Shown piece by piece: positions 1 through 10,143 of a stretch of DNA of 64,000 nt; the stretch's first letter is position 1; each line of letters begins with the position of its first letter. The DNA comes from Sinomonas sp. R1AF57. Lineage in GTDB: Bacteria; Actinomycetota; Actinomycetes; Actinomycetales; Micrococcaceae. The DNA is taken from positions 2,310,990 through 2,374,989 of the forward strand of contig NZ_CP022463.1 in assembly GCF_002224485.1 (NCBI RefSeq). Reading direction: 5' to 3'. Both the position numbers and the translations under genes were made by a program. The notes under the pieces are model-generated. The model was not told the DNA's origin, made no database searches, and was given only the letters and a program-made list of their open reading frames with translations.

Positions 1-7
1 GCCCTCC

Positions 8-649
8 TCAGCGGAGGCCGCGGGCCACGCGCGGGAGGCCCAGACGCTTCTTCGCGGCGCCCCGCCGGGGGTCGCGGTGGGCGAGCTTCTCCCTCAGGAG
101 CGTGCGGCCCCGGTGGATGCGGCTGCGGACCGTGCCGAGCTTGACGCCGAGCGCGTCCGCCACCTCGTCGTAGGACAGGCCCTCGAGGTCGCACAGCACG
201 ACCGCGGCGCGGAAGTCCGGTGGCAGCTCCTCGAGCGCCGCCTGCACGTCGAGGTCGAGGTTGTTCATCTCGAAGCTGCGCTCCGGGCCGGGCTCGCGCC
301 CCGGGAGCCGGGACTCGGCGTCGTCGGCGAGCGCGTCGAAGCGGATCCTGCCCTTGCGACGCGCCTGGTCGAGGAACAGGTTGGTCGTGATGCGGTGCAG
401 CCAGCCGTCGAGCGTGCCGGGCTTGAAGTTCTCGAGCGAGCGGAAGACTCGGACGAAGACCTCCTGGGTGAGGTCCTCGGCGTCGTGCTGGTTCCCCGTC
501 AGACGGTAGGCGAGTCGGTACACCTTCGCGGAGTGCTGGGTGACGACCTCTTCCCACGTGGGAGGAACCCACGCCTGCGCATCGGTCGTCTCGGACGGGT
601 AGTCGGTCGGGGACTGGGTGGCCGAAGCCGATCCAGCTGACACGTCCAC
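8..649 (-). CDS. sigE: ECF RNA polymerase sigma factor, SigE type
   Basis: Sigma factor of the extracytoplasmic-function group, directing RNA polymerase to stress promoters. About 213 residues. Region 2 is visible as [18 protein letters not shown] followed by [16 protein letters not shown], and region 4 ends in the helix-turn-helix [16 protein letters not shown]. The C-terminus is basic. The reading frame is open much further upstream, but family similarity begins near residue 30, so I place the start at the GTG at 649 (GTG 643 is the alternative). It is divergent from an O-methyltransferase, the same arrangement as Rv1220c-sigE in M. tuberculosis. An anti-sigma factor gene would be expected just left of the window and cannot be seen. 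Family assignment is firm; the exact start is inferred. Confidence 0.93.
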   Translation of the reverse strand: MDVSAGSASATQSPTDYPSETTDAQAWVPPTWEEVVTQHSAKVYRLAYRLTGNQHDAEDLTQEVFVRVFRSLENFKPGTLDGWLHRITTNLFLDQARRKGRIRFDALADDAESRLPGREPGPERSFEMNNLDLDVQAALEELPPDFRAAVVLCDLEGLSYDEVADALGVKLGTVRSRIHRGRTLLREKLAHRDPRRGAAKKRLGLPRVARGLR

Positions 650-835
650 GCACCTGCCTTCGCTCACTTCAGTGCGGCCCTGGCGTGCTGCGGAGGTCCC
701 GCGGGCCGGGCCGCTCGGACCACCAGTGTGCCAGCTTTGCCTGAGAGTTGCCTGTCCGTTCCGCCGCCAGCGAAGAATTCCCGCCCGCCCCCGGGCGATA
801 GGCTTGGAGGGCTCCCCGATCGAGAAAGCGTGGCC

Positions 836-1468
836 ATGAGCTCCGACAAGTCCTCCAGCTGGTCCTACGCCGAGGGCTTCCCGGTCGAGGACGCCGTGGT
901 GGCGCGGGCACGGGACAGGTCGTTCGAGCTCGGCATCTCGCCGGTCAGCCCCGGCGTCGCCTCGGTCCTGGCGGTGCTCGCGGCGACGTCGAAGGCGCAC
1001 GCCGCCGTGGAGATCGGCACCGGAGCCGGCGTGTCGGGCGTCAGCATCCTGCGCGGGCTGCCCCGCGAGGCCGTGCTGACGACCATCGAGCGCGACGCGG
1101 AGCACCTCAAGGCCGCGCGCGAGGCCTTCAGGGAGGCGGGCGTGGCCGCCAACCGCGTGCGGATGATCCCCGGTCGCGCGGGCGAAGTGCTTCCGCGCCT
1201 GACCGACGGCGCGTACGACCTGGTGTTCGTCGACGCCGACAAGCCCGCGACGGTCTCGTACGCCGAGCACGGCATCCGGCTCCTGAGGACAGGCGGGCTG
1301 CTGGTCGTGAACGACGCGCTCGACCGGGACCGCGTGTCCAACCCCGCCCACCGCGAGCCCACCACCGTCAGGCTCCGCGGCCTGCTCCGCGCGCTGAGGA
1401 CGGACGAGCGCGTCACGGTCTCGATCGTGCCGTCGGGAGACGGCCTCCTCCTGGCGGTCCGCCGCTGA
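836..1468 (+). CDS. SAM-dependent O-methyltransferase (catechol-type family)
   Basis: Class I methyltransferase of the Methyltransf_3 (caffeoyl-CoA/catechol O-methyltransferase-like) family, about 210 residues, cytosolic. The SAM-binding glycine motif is [12 protein letters not shown] near residues 60-72, and the acidic metal/SAM motif is LVFVDADKP near residue 130. The start is the ATG at 836, preceded by GAGAAAG. It is divergent from sigE, as is its relative Rv1220c in mycobacteria, which suggests a conserved functional pairing; the substrate is unknown. A strong hairpin follows the stop. Confidence 0.9.
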   Translation: MSSDKSSSWSYAEGFPVEDAVVARARDRSFELGISPVSPGVASVLAVLAATSKAHAAVEIGTGAGVSGVSILRGLPREAVLTTIERDAEHLKAAREAFREAGVAANRVRMIPGRAGEVLPRLTDGAYDLVFVDADKPATVSYAEHGIRLLRTGGLLVVNDALDRDRVSNPAHREPTTVRLRGLLRALRTDERVTVSIVPSGDGLLLAVRR

Positions 1469-1470
1469 CA

Positions 1471-1508
1471 CAGCGAGGGCCGGCCCCGCAGGGGACCGGC
1501 CCTCGCTG
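1471..1508. terminator. bidirectional hairpin terminator
   Basis: Perfect 13-bp inverted repeat (CAGCGAGGGCCGG and its complement, 12-nt loop) lying between the convergent O-methyltransferase and DUF3117 genes. It is positioned to stop transcription from both sides. There is no T-run, which is usual in high-GC actinobacteria. Confidence 0.75.
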
Positions 1509-1524
1509 GAAGGCTGATGGGCGA

Positions 1525-1692
1525 CTACTCGGTCACTCCGACGAGGCACTCCTTGAGCTCGGCGGCCTCGTCCGCGTTGAGTTCCACGACCAGGCGTCCG
1601 CCGCCCTCGAGTGGCACGCGCATGATGAGGCTACGGCCCTCCTTGGTAACCTCCATCGGACCGTCTCCGGTACGCGGTTTCATGGCTGCCAT
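1525..1692 (-). CDS. DUF3117 family small protein
   Basis: Small conserved actinobacterial protein of 55 residues, [18 protein letters not shown] at its N-terminus and ending [13 protein letters not shown]. The start is the ATG at 1692, which has GGAGGG about 8 nt upstream; longer starts lack this site. The family is nearly universal in actinobacteria and occupies this same neighbourhood in mycobacteria (Rv1211). Its biochemical role is not established. It is convergent with the O-methyltransferase. Confidence 0.88.
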   Translation of the reverse strand: MAAMKPRTGDGPMEVTKEGRSLIMRVPLEGGGRLVVELNADEAAELKECLVGVTE

Positions 1693-1815
1693 GCGCTCAT
1701 CCCTCCAGTTGGTCGTGTGCACTGTGTGCTGCTGACAACATTACCAGCCGGCGTACCCCGGGGTAGGACGCACCGGTACGGGCGTGCCGATCCTGGGACG
1801 GTCGGGGCGTCCGCG

Positions 1816-3057
1816 TCAGGGCGGCCAGTCCCCGCCCCCGGGCAGCTGCGACCAGACCCACAGCCACACCACCCACACGATCTCCAGGAGCACGAAGAAG
1901 GCCACGGTCACCCAGCGGTACGCGGCGGATCGCGAGAGCCCCGCCGCCGCGAGGGCGAGCGGGAACAGCGGCAGCATCATCCGGAACGTGCTCGTCTGGG
2001 GGTGCAGGACAGCGAGGAGGTACAGGATGTACGCCCCGGACCACAGCTGCATCTCGACCCCCAGCCGCCGCACAGGCGTGCTCGTGAGGCAGAGCGCGGC
2101 CACCGCGACGAGGACGACGGGCGCGATCACGCCGAGCACCGGGCCGAAGAGGAAGACGCCGGTGTCGAACCACGGCACGAACAGCTCGAGCGGGCCTCCC
2201 CGCCAGACCGTCTCGGTCTGGGTGTAGGCGGTCGGTTCGCCGGTGGCCGCCCAGGCGATGGCCGGCCACGCAAGCGCAGAAGCCCCGCTGACGACGGCGA
2301 GCCCCGCTACCCGGGCGAGCTCGCCCGCCGTCGTGCCCTCGGCGCGCCGGTTCCACCAGCGCACGGCGAACAGGCCCGCGACCATGAGCGCGAAGGGGAC
2401 GCCGACGGGGCGCGTCAGGCACATCGCAGCCACGACCGGCATCGCGGCGAGGTAGCGGCGCTCCACGACCCGCAGCAGCGCCCAGGCCAGGAGGGCGAGG
2501 CCGAGCGATTCAGCGTACGGGACCTGGAGGATGGCGGAGACCGGGAAGAAGGCCACGAAGGCCACGCCCCAGAGTGCGGTGCGGTGTTCGGCGCGGTGCC
2601 GGAAGAGCCGGTAGACGATGAGCGCCGCGGCAAGGCCCGCCGCGACGGCGACTGTCTGGGCGACGGCCTGCCACGGCAGCCCGCTCGCGGCGGAGAGCCC
2701 CTTCACGAGCAGCGGGAAGACGGGGTAGAACGCCCACGCGTTCTCCTGGACGGTGCCGGTCGCCGATCGGGGCAGCTCGGCTGGGTACCCGTTCTGGATG
2801 ATCCGTCCGTACCACTCGGAGTCCCAGATCTGCACGAAGCGCCAGTAGTCCGGCTGCGGTGGGAACCAGGGATTCACCCCCTGCTGCAGCGAGGCCGCGG
2901 AGAAGACCAGGAAGCCGACCACGCGGGACGCCGCGTACACGGCGAGGACCTGGAGCCACCAGGGCCAGCTTGCGAATCGTGAGGCCGCTGTGCGCACTGC
3001 TCCCCCGAGCGCCGCGTGCACCCGATACGGTGCCGGGGTCGCGTCCTGCTCAGTCAC
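1816..3057 (-). CDS. PIG-V-like mannosyltransferase family membrane protein
   Basis: Polytopic membrane protein of 413 residues related to the GPI mannosyltransferase PIG-V family (GT-C fold). It probably transfers mannose from a polyprenol-linked donor on the outer face of the membrane. The first membrane helix (WWLQVLAVYAASRVVGFLVF) precedes the acidic loop WDSEWYGRII and the motif ENAWAFYPVFPLL, both typical of the family; roughly ten hydrophobic segments follow. It starts with GTG at 3057, overlapping the end of the DivIVA-like gene by 8 bp (GTGACTGA), so the two are translationally coupled. The specific substrate is inferred only from family. Confidence 0.78.
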   Translation of the reverse strand: MTEQDATPAPYRVHAALGGAVRTAASRFASWPWWLQVLAVYAASRVVGFLVFSAASLQQGVNPWFPPQPDYWRFVQIWDSEWYGRIIQNGYPAELPRSATGTVQENAWAFYPVFPLLVKGLSAASGLPWQAVAQTVAVAAGLAAALIVYRLFRHRAEHRTALWGVAFVAFFPVSAILQVPYAESLGLALLAWALLRVVERRYLAAMPVVAAMCLTRPVGVPFALMVAGLFAVRWWNRRAEGTTAGELARVAGLAVVSGASALAWPAIAWAATGEPTAYTQTETVWRGGPLELFVPWFDTGVFLFGPVLGVIAPVVLVAVAALCLTSTPVRRLGVEMQLWSGAYILYLLAVLHPQTSTFRMMLPLFPLALAAAGLSRSAAYRWVTVAFFVLLEIVWVVWLWVWSQLPGGGDWPP

Positions 3058-3379
3058 GCGGCTCGCGGGATGAGTTCACCTGATTCGTGAGGGCCTCGAT
3101 GAGCGCCGCCTGGACGCTGATCCGGTCCCGCAGACGCTCGAGGACCTCGTCGACCTGGTCCATGCGGTAGCCGCGGAAGGCCAGGGAGAAGCGGACACGG
3201 TCGACATCCTCGGGCCGGGGATGCTCGGGAAGCAGGACGGGGGCCAGCGATGTGTCGGGCTCCTCCAGTCCCTCCAGCACGGCCGCGTCCGCTGAACGCC
3301 GGCCCGTCGCGACGCCGACGGCGAACCATGCGAGGCCCGCTGCCAGGACGATGGCGAGGAAGACGAGGAAGAAGCTCAC
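3050..3379 (-). CDS. membrane-anchored DivIVA-domain protein
   Basis: Protein of 109 residues: an N-terminal transmembrane helix (FFLVFLAIVLAAGLAWFAVG), a linker, then a DivIVA-type segment FSLAFRGYRMDQVDEVLERL with coiled-coil character to the end. The start is the GTG at 3379, overlapping the stop of the upstream LOG gene by 4 bp (GTGA). DivIVA domains bind curved membrane or act as scaffolds at poles and septa; here only a single short domain is present, so a cell-envelope scaffolding role is inferred. It is co-transcribed with the mannosyltransferase and the LOG-family gene. Confidence 0.8.
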   Translation of the reverse strand: MSFFLVFLAIVLAAGLAWFAVGVATGRRSADAAVLEGLEEPDTSLAPVLLPEHPRPEDVDRVRFSLAFRGYRMDQVDEVLERLRDRISVQAALIEALTNQVNSSREPRD

Positions 3380-4263
3380 TCGCCGTCCGCCGTCCCCGGC
3401 TGCTCCGGCCTGCCGTACCACCCAGTCTCGTCTGCGTCCGCCCACTCCTCCTCGGCGCTGCCGAACATGCCCCCGCGCCGCTCGTCCTCCTCGAAGCCGG
3501 CGAGCACGAGCTTCACAGCCTCCTCGGGAGTGTCCGCGACCCCGACAAGGTCCATGTCCCGCTCGGAGATCATGCCCTCGGACACCAGCGTCTGGCGGAG
3601 CCAGTCCAGGAGCGGACCCCAGAACCTGCTGCCCACGAGCACGATGGGGAACGACGTGACCTTGCCGGTCTGGACGAGGACCATCGCTTCGAAGAGCTCG
3701 TCGAGAGTGCCGAGGCCGCCGGGAAGCACGACGAACCCATGGGCGTACTTGACGAACATCGTCTTGCGCGCGAAGAAGTACCTGAAGTTGATGCCGAGGT
3801 CGACCCACGGGTTGAGGCCTGTCTCGAACGGCAGCTCGATGCCCAGGCCGACCGAGGTGCCCGAGCCCTCGACGGCGCCCCGGTTGGCGGCCTCCATCGA
3901 CCCGGGTCCTCCGCCCGTGATCACGGCCACCCCGCGCGAGGCGAGCAGCCGGCCGATCTCCACCCCCGTGTCGTAGTAGGGGCTCCCGGGGACGGTGCGC
4001 GCCGAGCCGAAGACGCTGACGGCGGGGCCGAGTTCGGCGAGCGCACCGAAGCCTTCCACGAACTCGCTCTGAATCCGCATCACGCGCCAGGGGTCGGTGT
4101 GGACGAACCTGCCGGCCCCGTGGGTGTCGAGAAGATGCTGGTCCGCAGTGCCCTGCTGCGTCTGCCGGCGGCGAAGTTCGATCGGCCCCTTGCGCCGCCA
4201 CGGGACGTGGCCGCCGGGCCTCGGCGCTTCGGCTTCGTCTGACGGCTGGGATTCAGTGCTCAT
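3376..4263 (-). CDS. TIGR00730/LOG family Rossmann-fold protein
   Basis: Member of the LOG (cytokinin riboside 5'-monophosphate phosphoribohydrolase) family, often mis-named lysine decarboxylase, 295 residues. The nucleotide-binding and catalytic motifs are clear: [14 protein letters not shown] near residue 125 and [12 protein letters not shown] near residue 190. The family hydrolyses nucleoside 5'-monophosphates to free base and ribose phosphate. It is the first gene of a three-gene overlapping cluster with the DivIVA-like and mannosyltransferase genes. A homologue (Rv1205) lies at the equivalent place in mycobacteria. Confidence 0.9.
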   Translation of the reverse strand: MSTESQPSDEAEAPRPGGHVPWRRKGPIELRRRQTQQGTADQHLLDTHGAGRFVHTDPWRVMRIQSEFVEGFGALAELGPAVSVFGSARTVPGSPYYDTGVEIGRLLASRGVAVITGGGPGSMEAANRGAVEGSGTSVGLGIELPFETGLNPWVDLGINFRYFFARKTMFVKYAHGFVVLPGGLGTLDELFEAMVLVQTGKVTSFPIVLVGSRFWGPLLDWLRQTLVSEGMISERDMDLVGVADTPEEAVKLVLAGFEEDERRGGMFGSAEEEWADADETGWYGRPEQPGTADGE

Positions 4264-4353
4264 GCCTCAAGGCTAGTCTCGCTTCAATCACGATTGGGGC
4301 GTCGCCGTGCCCGGCTCGGAGTGCGATCCGATAATCTCCGTTACATTTTCCCT

Positions 4354-5109
<756 letters not shown>

Positions 5110-5174
5110 GCACCCACCTGCATCACCTCCGCTCGCACCTGGGCCTGCTGGCCCGTGAAGAAAGGAATGCTCGA

Positions 5175-6080
5175 ATGGCACTTCTCGGCAAGAAAAAGGC
5201 CGTGCTGACCGCCGCCACCGCGGCGCTCGCACTGGCCCTCTCCGCCTGTGGCGGCAGCTCCGGCGGGGGCGGAACCGGCGGCGGTTCCTCCGAGTCCGCC
5301 GCCCCCTACTCGGTGGCGAACAACGTCTCCCTCACGGGCAGCCCGACCTTCGACAAGATCAAGTCGGCTGGCAAGGTCGTCATCGGCGTCAAGCAGGACC
5401 AGCCCGGGCTCGGCTTCAAGGATGCCGCGACCGGCGAGTACAGCGGCTTCGACATCGAGATCGCGAACTGGATGGCCGCGTCCCTGGGCTACGGCAAGGA
5501 CAAGATCGAGTACAAGGCGATCCCGTCCGCGAACCGGGAGTCCGCCATCCAGAACGGCGACGTCAACTTCTACGTCGGCACGTACTCGATCACCGACAAG
5601 CGCAAGCAGCAGGTCGACTTCGCCGGGCCGTACTTCGTCACCGGTCAGGGCCTGCTCGTGAAGAAGGACAACTCGGCGATCAAGAGCGAGAAGGACCTCG
5701 CCGGCAAGAACGTCTGCTCGGCCACCGGCTCGACGCCGATCCAGAACATCAAGGCCAACTACACGCAGACCAAGACCACCGAGTTCGAGACCTACTCGCA
5801 GTGTGTTGAGGCGCTCAAGAACGGCCAGGTCGACGCCGTCACGACGGACCAGGCCATCCTCCTCGGCTACGCGGCCCAGGAGCCGGACGCCCTCAAGGTG
5901 GTCGGCCAGCCGTTCACCACGGAGAAGTACGGGATCGGCCTGCCGAAGGGCGACACCGCGCTGCGCAAGTTCTTCAACGACACGCTGACCAATGGCAAGG
6001 ACACGTGGCAGAAGATCTACGACTCGACCCTCGGCAAGTCCGGCACCAAGGTCGAGCAGCCCGCCGTCGAGAACTACTGA
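5175..6080 (+). CDS. gluB: glutamate-type ABC transporter substrate-binding lipoprotein
   Basis: Extracellular solute receptor (SBP_bac_3 family), 301 residues, attached as a lipoprotein: signal peptide ending in the lipobox LSAC, then a Gly/Ser-rich linker. The mature domain begins near residue 50 (FDKIKSAGKVVIGVKQDQPG) and carries the family motif GFDIEIANWMA. Preceded by GAAAGGAATG (ribosome site) and 65 bp after gluA. It delivers the ligand to the GluC-GluD permease. Confidence 0.92.
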   Translation: MALLGKKKAVLTAATAALALALSACGGSSGGGGTGGGSSESAAPYSVANNVSLTGSPTFDKIKSAGKVVIGVKQDQPGLGFKDAATGEYSGFDIEIANWMAASLGYGKDKIEYKAIPSANRESAIQNGDVNFYVGTYSITDKRKQQVDFAGPYFVTGQGLLVKKDNSAIKSEKDLAGKNVCSATGSTPIQNIKANYTQTKTTEFETYSQCVEALKNGQVDAVTTDQAILLGYAAQEPDALKVVGQPFTTEKYGIGLPKGDTALRKFFNDTLTNGKDTWQKIYDSTLGKSGTKVEQPAVENY

Positions 6081-6145
6081 CCGTTCGGTGGGCGGGGCTT
6101 CCGGGCCCCGCCCACCGCCGTTCCGGCTAGAAAGCGAAGGCTGCT

Positions 6146-6793
6146 GTGAGCACCCTCCTCGACAATCTCGACCTCTTCACCACCGGATTCAAGAACACGA
6201 TCATCCTGTTCGTCGTCTCCGGGATCTTCGCCCTCATCCTGGGGACGATCATCGGCGCCATGCGCGTCTCGCCCGTCCCAGCCATGAGGGCCTTCGGGAC
6301 CCTGTACGTCAACGTCGTGCGCAACACGCCGCTGACCCTCGTCCTGTTCTTCTTCGCCCTCGGGTACCCCAAGCTCGGGCTTCCAGAGATCGACTTCATG
6401 ACCGCGGCGACCATCGGCCTGAGCCTCTACACCGCGAGCTACGTGGCCGAGGTGCTCCGCTCCGGCATCAACACGGTGCCCGTCGGGCAGGCCGAAGCCG
6501 CCCGGGCGATCGGGCTGCCGTTCACGCAGACGCTGACCCTCGTGGTCCTGCCGCAGGCGTTCCGCTCGGTGCTCCCTCCGCTGTTCAGCGTGCTGATCGC
6601 CCTGCTGAAGAACACGACCGTGGCTGCCGGCTTCTCGGTGGCGGAGGCCGGCGCCATCCGTGCCAACCTCTCAGAGCGTGGCTACCCGGCCATGGAGGGC
6701 CTGCTCTGGGTGGCCCTGTTCTTCGTGATCCTCGTCCTGATCCTCGCGCAGCTCCAGCGCTACTTCGAGAACAAGTGGAGGGTTGCCCGATGA
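6146..6793 (+). CDS. gluC: glutamate-type ABC transporter permease
   Basis: Inner-membrane permease of the HisM family, 215 residues with about five hydrophobic helices. The cytoplasmic coupling loop GQAEAARAIGLPF contains the EAA-type motif. It begins with GTG at 6146 after an AAAGCGAAGG ribosome site. Its stop overlaps the start of gluD by 4 bp (ATGA), consistent with equal production of the two permease subunits. Confidence 0.92.
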   Translation: MSTLLDNLDLFTTGFKNTIILFVVSGIFALILGTIIGAMRVSPVPAMRAFGTLYVNVVRNTPLTLVLFFFALGYPKLGLPEIDFMTAATIGLSLYTASYVAEVLRSGINTVPVGQAEAARAIGLPFTQTLTLVVLPQAFRSVLPPLFSVLIALLKNTTVAAGFSVAEAGAIRANLSERGYPAMEGLLWVALFFVILVLILAQLQRYFENKWRVAR

Positions 6794-7665
6794 CCTCTGT
6801 CCTCTATGACGCGCCCGGGCGGAGGGCCCGTTCCCGACACCTCGTCCTGGGGATCGTCTCGACTCTGGTGATCCTCGCGATCATCGCATTCATCATCTGG
6901 CGCTTCGCGGAGACCGGGCAGTTCACCGAGGCGAAGTGGAAGATCTTCACCTTCCCCCTCGTGCAGCAGACCCTCCTGCAGGCCGCCGGCGCGACGCTGT
7001 CGGCCTTCGGCGTGGCCGCGGTCGGAAGCCTCGTGCTCGGCATGGTCCTCGCCATCGGCCGGCTCTCGGACCACAAGGCGGTCTCAGCCCCGTTCCACTG
7101 GTTCACTGAGCTCTTCCGCGCGATCCCGGTCCTCATCCTCATGATGATGATCTACTACGGGCTCCCGCCGCTGGGGGTCAACGGGATCACCCCGTTCACC
7201 GCCGTTGTCGTGGCCCTCATCCTCTACAACGGCTCGGTGCTCGCCGAGGTGTTCCGCGCGGGCATCGAGGCGCTCCCGAAGGGCCAGAGGGAGGCGGGCT
7301 TCGCCATCGGCATGCGCAAGTCGCAGGTCATGCAGAGCATCCTGCTCCCGCAGGCGGTGCGCTCGATGCTTCCGGTGATCATCTCCCAGCTCGTCGTGAC
7401 CCTCAAGGACACGGCGCTCGGCTTCATCGTGACGTACAACGAGATCCTGTTCCAGGCCAAGTACTTCGGCTCGCAGGCCCAGTACGGGTCCCCGATCGTC
7501 CCTGCTGCGATGGTCGCCGGCGCGCTCTACGTGGGCCTGTGCCTCATCCTGTCCGGCCTCGCGAAGTACGCCGAGAGCCGGCTCCGCAGGAGCCAGCGGG
7601 TCTCGGGGCCGAAGAAGGGCACCACGGCGATGGCCGCTGCCCAGCAGGCCTCGACGAACATCTGA
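6790..7665 (+). CDS. gluD: glutamate-type ABC transporter permease
   Basis: Second permease subunit, 291 residues. After a short basic N-terminus there is a membrane helix ([20 protein letters not shown]), then a HisM-type domain with the EAA loop [13 protein letters not shown]. The start is the ATG overlapping the gluC stop. The C-terminal tail is extended and hydrophilic, as in other actinobacterial GluD proteins. Last gene of the operon; a branched hairpin follows. Confidence 0.92.
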   Translation: MTSVLYDAPGRRARSRHLVLGIVSTLVILAIIAFIIWRFAETGQFTEAKWKIFTFPLVQQTLLQAAGATLSAFGVAAVGSLVLGMVLAIGRLSDHKAVSAPFHWFTELFRAIPVLILMMMIYYGLPPLGVNGITPFTAVVVALILYNGSVLAEVFRAGIEALPKGQREAGFAIGMRKSQVMQSILLPQAVRSMLPVIISQLVVTLKDTALGFIVTYNEILFQAKYFGSQAQYGSPIVPAAMVAGALYVGLCLILSGLAKYAESRLRRSQRVSGPKKGTTAMAAAQQASTNI

Positions 7666-7694
7666 CCCATCCCCCCGTCTGGGGGTCACCTTCT

Positions 7695-7750
7695 GGGGGT
7701 CACCTCCGGATGGCCGGGAGTCCGCTCCCGACCAGCCGGAGGTGGCCCCC
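7695..7750. terminator. branched bidirectional terminator between gluD and dapE
   Basis: Fifteen-base arms (7695-7709 and 7736-7750, one G-T wobble) enclose a second 6-bp hairpin at 7715-7730. The motif CTGGGGGTCACC is tandemly duplicated just before it. The structure sits between the convergent gluD and dapE stops. Confidence 0.65.
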
Positions 7751-7772
7751 AGCCATCTGTCCGGACCGCTCC

Positions 7773-8912
7773 CTAGCCCGTCGCGAGCCAGGACTCGAGC
7801 GCGCGCAGGCACGCCCGCACCGCGTCGGCGGAGACACGCTCGTCGTCCTTGTGCGCGAGCAGCGCGTCCCCGGGCCCGAAGTTCACCGCCGGCACGCCGA
7901 GGTCGGAGAACCGCGCCACGTCCGTCCAGCCGTACTTCGGCTTCGGCTCCTGCCCCACCGCGGCGACGAACGCCGCGGCGGCGGGATGCGTGAGGCCGGG
8001 CCGCGCGCCGGATGCGCCGTCGGTGCGCACGACGTCGAACCCCTCCAGGAGCGCGCGCACGTGCGCCTCCGCCTCGTCGATGCTCTTGTCGGGCGCGAAG
8101 CGGTAGTTGACGGTGACAGTGCAGCGGTCCGGGATGACGTTCCCCGCCGTCCCCCCGGCGATCCCGACGGCGTTGAGGCTCTCCCGGTAGTCGAGCCCGT
8201 CCACCGTCACGGTCGCGGGCTCATAGGCCGCGAGCCGGGCGAGGATCGGCGCTGCCGCGTGGATCGCGTTCCTCCCCATCCAGGCCCGGGCGGAGTGGGC
8301 CGCCTCCCCCACGGTGGTGGCCTCGACCCGGAGGGTGCCGTTGCAGCCGCCCTCCACCGTGCCGTCCGTCGGCTCGAGCAGGATCGCGAAGTCTCCCGCC
8401 AGCAGCTCCGGGCTGTTGCGGGCCAGCCTGCCGAGGCCGCTCTTGGCGGCCTCCACCTCCTCGTGGTCATAGAAGACGAAGGTGACGTCCCGCGCGGGAG
8501 CCGGCGCGGCGGCGTCGTGCGCGTTGCGGGGGAACAGGCGCTCGGCGAGCGCGAGCTGGACGGCGACGCCGCCCTTCATGTCGGTCGCGCCCCGCCCCCA
8601 GAGCAGGCCCTCCCCCGGCACGCCGTCCCACGAGGACGGCACGGTGCCGCGGGCGCCCTCTGCCGAGGGCAGGGGAACCGTGTCGAGGTGGCCGGCGAGG
8701 ATCACGCGCTCGCTGCGTCCGAGGGCAGACCGGGCGACCACCGCGTCGCCGTCCCGCGTCACCTCGAGCGACGTCTGCGCGCGCAGCGCCGCCTCGACTG
8801 CGTCCGCGATCGCTGCCTCCTGGCCGGAGACGCTCGGGATGTCGAGCAGCGCGGCGGTGAGCAGGGCTACGTCCTGCGAGAGGTCAAGGGTCAGGGCTGC
8901 GGCGGAGGTCAC
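7773..8912 (-). CDS. dapE: succinyl-diaminopimelate desuccinylase
   Basis: Zinc-dependent M20-family hydrolase that releases succinate from N-succinyl-LL-diaminopimelate in lysine and peptidoglycan precursor synthesis, 379 residues. Metal-site motifs are visible: [24 protein letters not shown] and the C-terminal HKDDE. The GTG start at 8912 precedes [18 protein letters not shown]; the frame stays open upstream only because it shadows dapD. It is divergent from dapD by 51 bp, so both steps of the succinylase branch may be co-regulated. Confidence 0.93.
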   Translation of the reverse strand: MTSAAALTLDLSQDVALLTAALLDIPSVSGQEAAIADAVEAALRAQTSLEVTRDGDAVVARSALGRSERVILAGHLDTVPLPSAEGARGTVPSSWDGVPGEGLLWGRGATDMKGGVAVQLALAERLFPRNAHDAAAPAPARDVTFVFYDHEEVEAAKSGLGRLARNSPELLAGDFAILLEPTDGTVEGGCNGTLRVEATTVGEAAHSARAWMGRNAIHAAAPILARLAAYEPATVTVDGLDYRESLNAVGIAGGTAGNVIPDRCTVTVNYRFAPDKSIDEAEAHVRALLEGFDVVRTDGASGARPGLTHPAAAAFVAAVGQEPKPKYGWTDVARFSDLGVPAVNFGPGDALLAHKDDERVSADAVRACLRALESWLATG

Positions 8913-8963
8913 CCGCCCAGCATAGTTCGAAGGGCCCTGCGCCCCGCCGATAGACTGGGGAGC
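8913..8963. promoter_or_regulatory. divergent dapE/dapD promoter spacer
   Basis: Only 51 bp separate the two divergent dap starts. It contains TAGACT about 10 nt before the dapD ribosome site and TATGCT on the opposite strand upstream of dapE, both acceptable -10 elements. No clear -35 hexamers or operator are visible, so promoter identity is tentative. Confidence 0.35.
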
Positions 8964-9986
8964 ATGACTGAGACCCCTGCCGCATCCCGCGCTGCCCACG
9001 GCTTCGGCCTCGCCACGATCCACACCTCTCCCGCCGCCGACGGCGCCGCGGGAGAGGCCACCGTCCTGGACGTCTGGTTCCCCGCGCCGACGCTGGGCGC
9101 GGCGACGGAGCACCTCTCCGACGACGCGATGGTGGACGCGGCCCCGGCCGAGCTCGTCGAGGCCGCCGAGAACGGCGACGACGCCGACCGCGGCACCCAG
9201 ACGAAGGTCGTCTTCGTCCAGATCGACCTCGACCAGGCCCCCGCGGACACCGCGGACGCGTACCTGCGCCTCCACCTCCTCTCGCACCGCCTCGTTCAGC
9301 CCAACACCGTCAACCTCGACGGCGTGTTCGGCAAGCTCCCCAACGTCGCCTGGACCAACTTCGGCCCCTGCCACCCGGTGGGCTTCGAGGCGACGCGCGC
9401 GAAGCTCCGCCGCCGCGGCGCCGTGACCGTCTACGGGGTGGACAAGTTCCCGCGCATGGTCGACTACGTCGTCCCCGCGGGCGTGCGGATCGCCGACGCC
9501 GACCGCGTGCGCCTCGGCGCACACCTCGCCGAGGGCACCACCGTGATGCACGAGGGCTTCGTGAACTTCAACGCCGGCACGCTCGGCGCCTCGATGGTCG
9601 AGGGCCGCATCTCGGCGGGCGTGGTCGTCGGCGACGGTACCGACGTGGGCGGCGGCGCGTCGATCATGGGCACCCTTTCGGGCGGCGGCAAGGAGCGGAT
9701 CGCCCTCGGCGAGCGCGTCCTGCTGGGCGCGAACTCCGGCGTGGGCATCTCTATCGGCGACGACTCGGTGGTCGAGGCTGGGCTGTACGTCACCGCCGGC
9801 ACCCGGGTGCGCATCAGCGGCTTCAAGGACGCCTTCGGCGAGAACGCCGAGAAGGTCGTCAAGGCGATCGAGCTCTCCGGCCAGCCGAACCTGCTGTTCC
9901 GCCGCAACTCCACGAACGGCCAGGTCGAGGTGCTGCCCCGCAGCGGCCAGACCGTGGAGCTCAACGAGGCGCTGCACGCCAACTGA
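8964..9986 (+). CDS. dapD: tetrahydrodipicolinate N-succinyltransferase
   Basis: Trimeric left-handed beta-helix acyltransferase that succinylates tetrahydrodipicolinate using succinyl-CoA, 340 residues, of the actinobacterial DapD type. The C-terminal half shows hexapeptide-repeat character ([32 protein letters not shown]). The start is ATG 8964 after TGGGGAGC. With dapE (divergent neighbour) and dapC (about 14965-16155) the window holds three successive enzymes of the succinylase pathway. Confidence 0.94.
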   Translation: MTETPAASRAAHGFGLATIHTSPAADGAAGEATVLDVWFPAPTLGAATEHLSDDAMVDAAPAELVEAAENGDDADRGTQTKVVFVQIDLDQAPADTADAYLRLHLLSHRLVQPNTVNLDGVFGKLPNVAWTNFGPCHPVGFEATRAKLRRRGAVTVYGVDKFPRMVDYVVPAGVRIADADRVRLGAHLAEGTTVMHEGFVNFNAGTLGASMVEGRISAGVVVGDGTDVGGGASIMGTLSGGGKERIALGERVLLGANSGVGISIGDDSVVEAGLYVTAGTRVRISGFKDAFGENAEKVVKAIELSGQPNLLFRRNSTNGQVEVLPRSGQTVELNEALHAN

Positions 9987-10004
9987 CGCTCCCGCGGCCA
10001 CGCT

Positions 10005-10046
10005 CACGACGCCGCCCACTCGCCACGGCGGGCACGCGGCGTCGTG
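10005..10046. terminator. hairpin terminator after dapD
   Basis: Perfect 11-bp inverted repeat (CACGACGCCGC and its complement) with a 20-nt loop, beginning 19 bp after the dapD stop. Confidence 0.5.
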
Positions 10047-10143
10047 CGCGGGGTCGACACACGCGGGCGCCCGCGTCCCGCCCGGCCCTGCCCGGCCGGC
10101 AGCCTGACCCCGACCCCGATCCCGACCTCAAGGAGCACCCCGG

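Noticed and set aside
8-1549. A 513-codon open frame on the minus strand covering sigE and the O-methyltransferase region
   Set aside because: Only the last 213 codons match the sigma-factor family; the rest is the opposite-strand shadow of the O-methyltransferase gene, a usual effect of high GC.
7773-10019. A 748-codon minus-strand frame that appears to fuse dapE to an upstream region
   Set aside because: The upstream 370 codons are antisense to dapD and have no protein-like features; dapE starts at GTG 8912.
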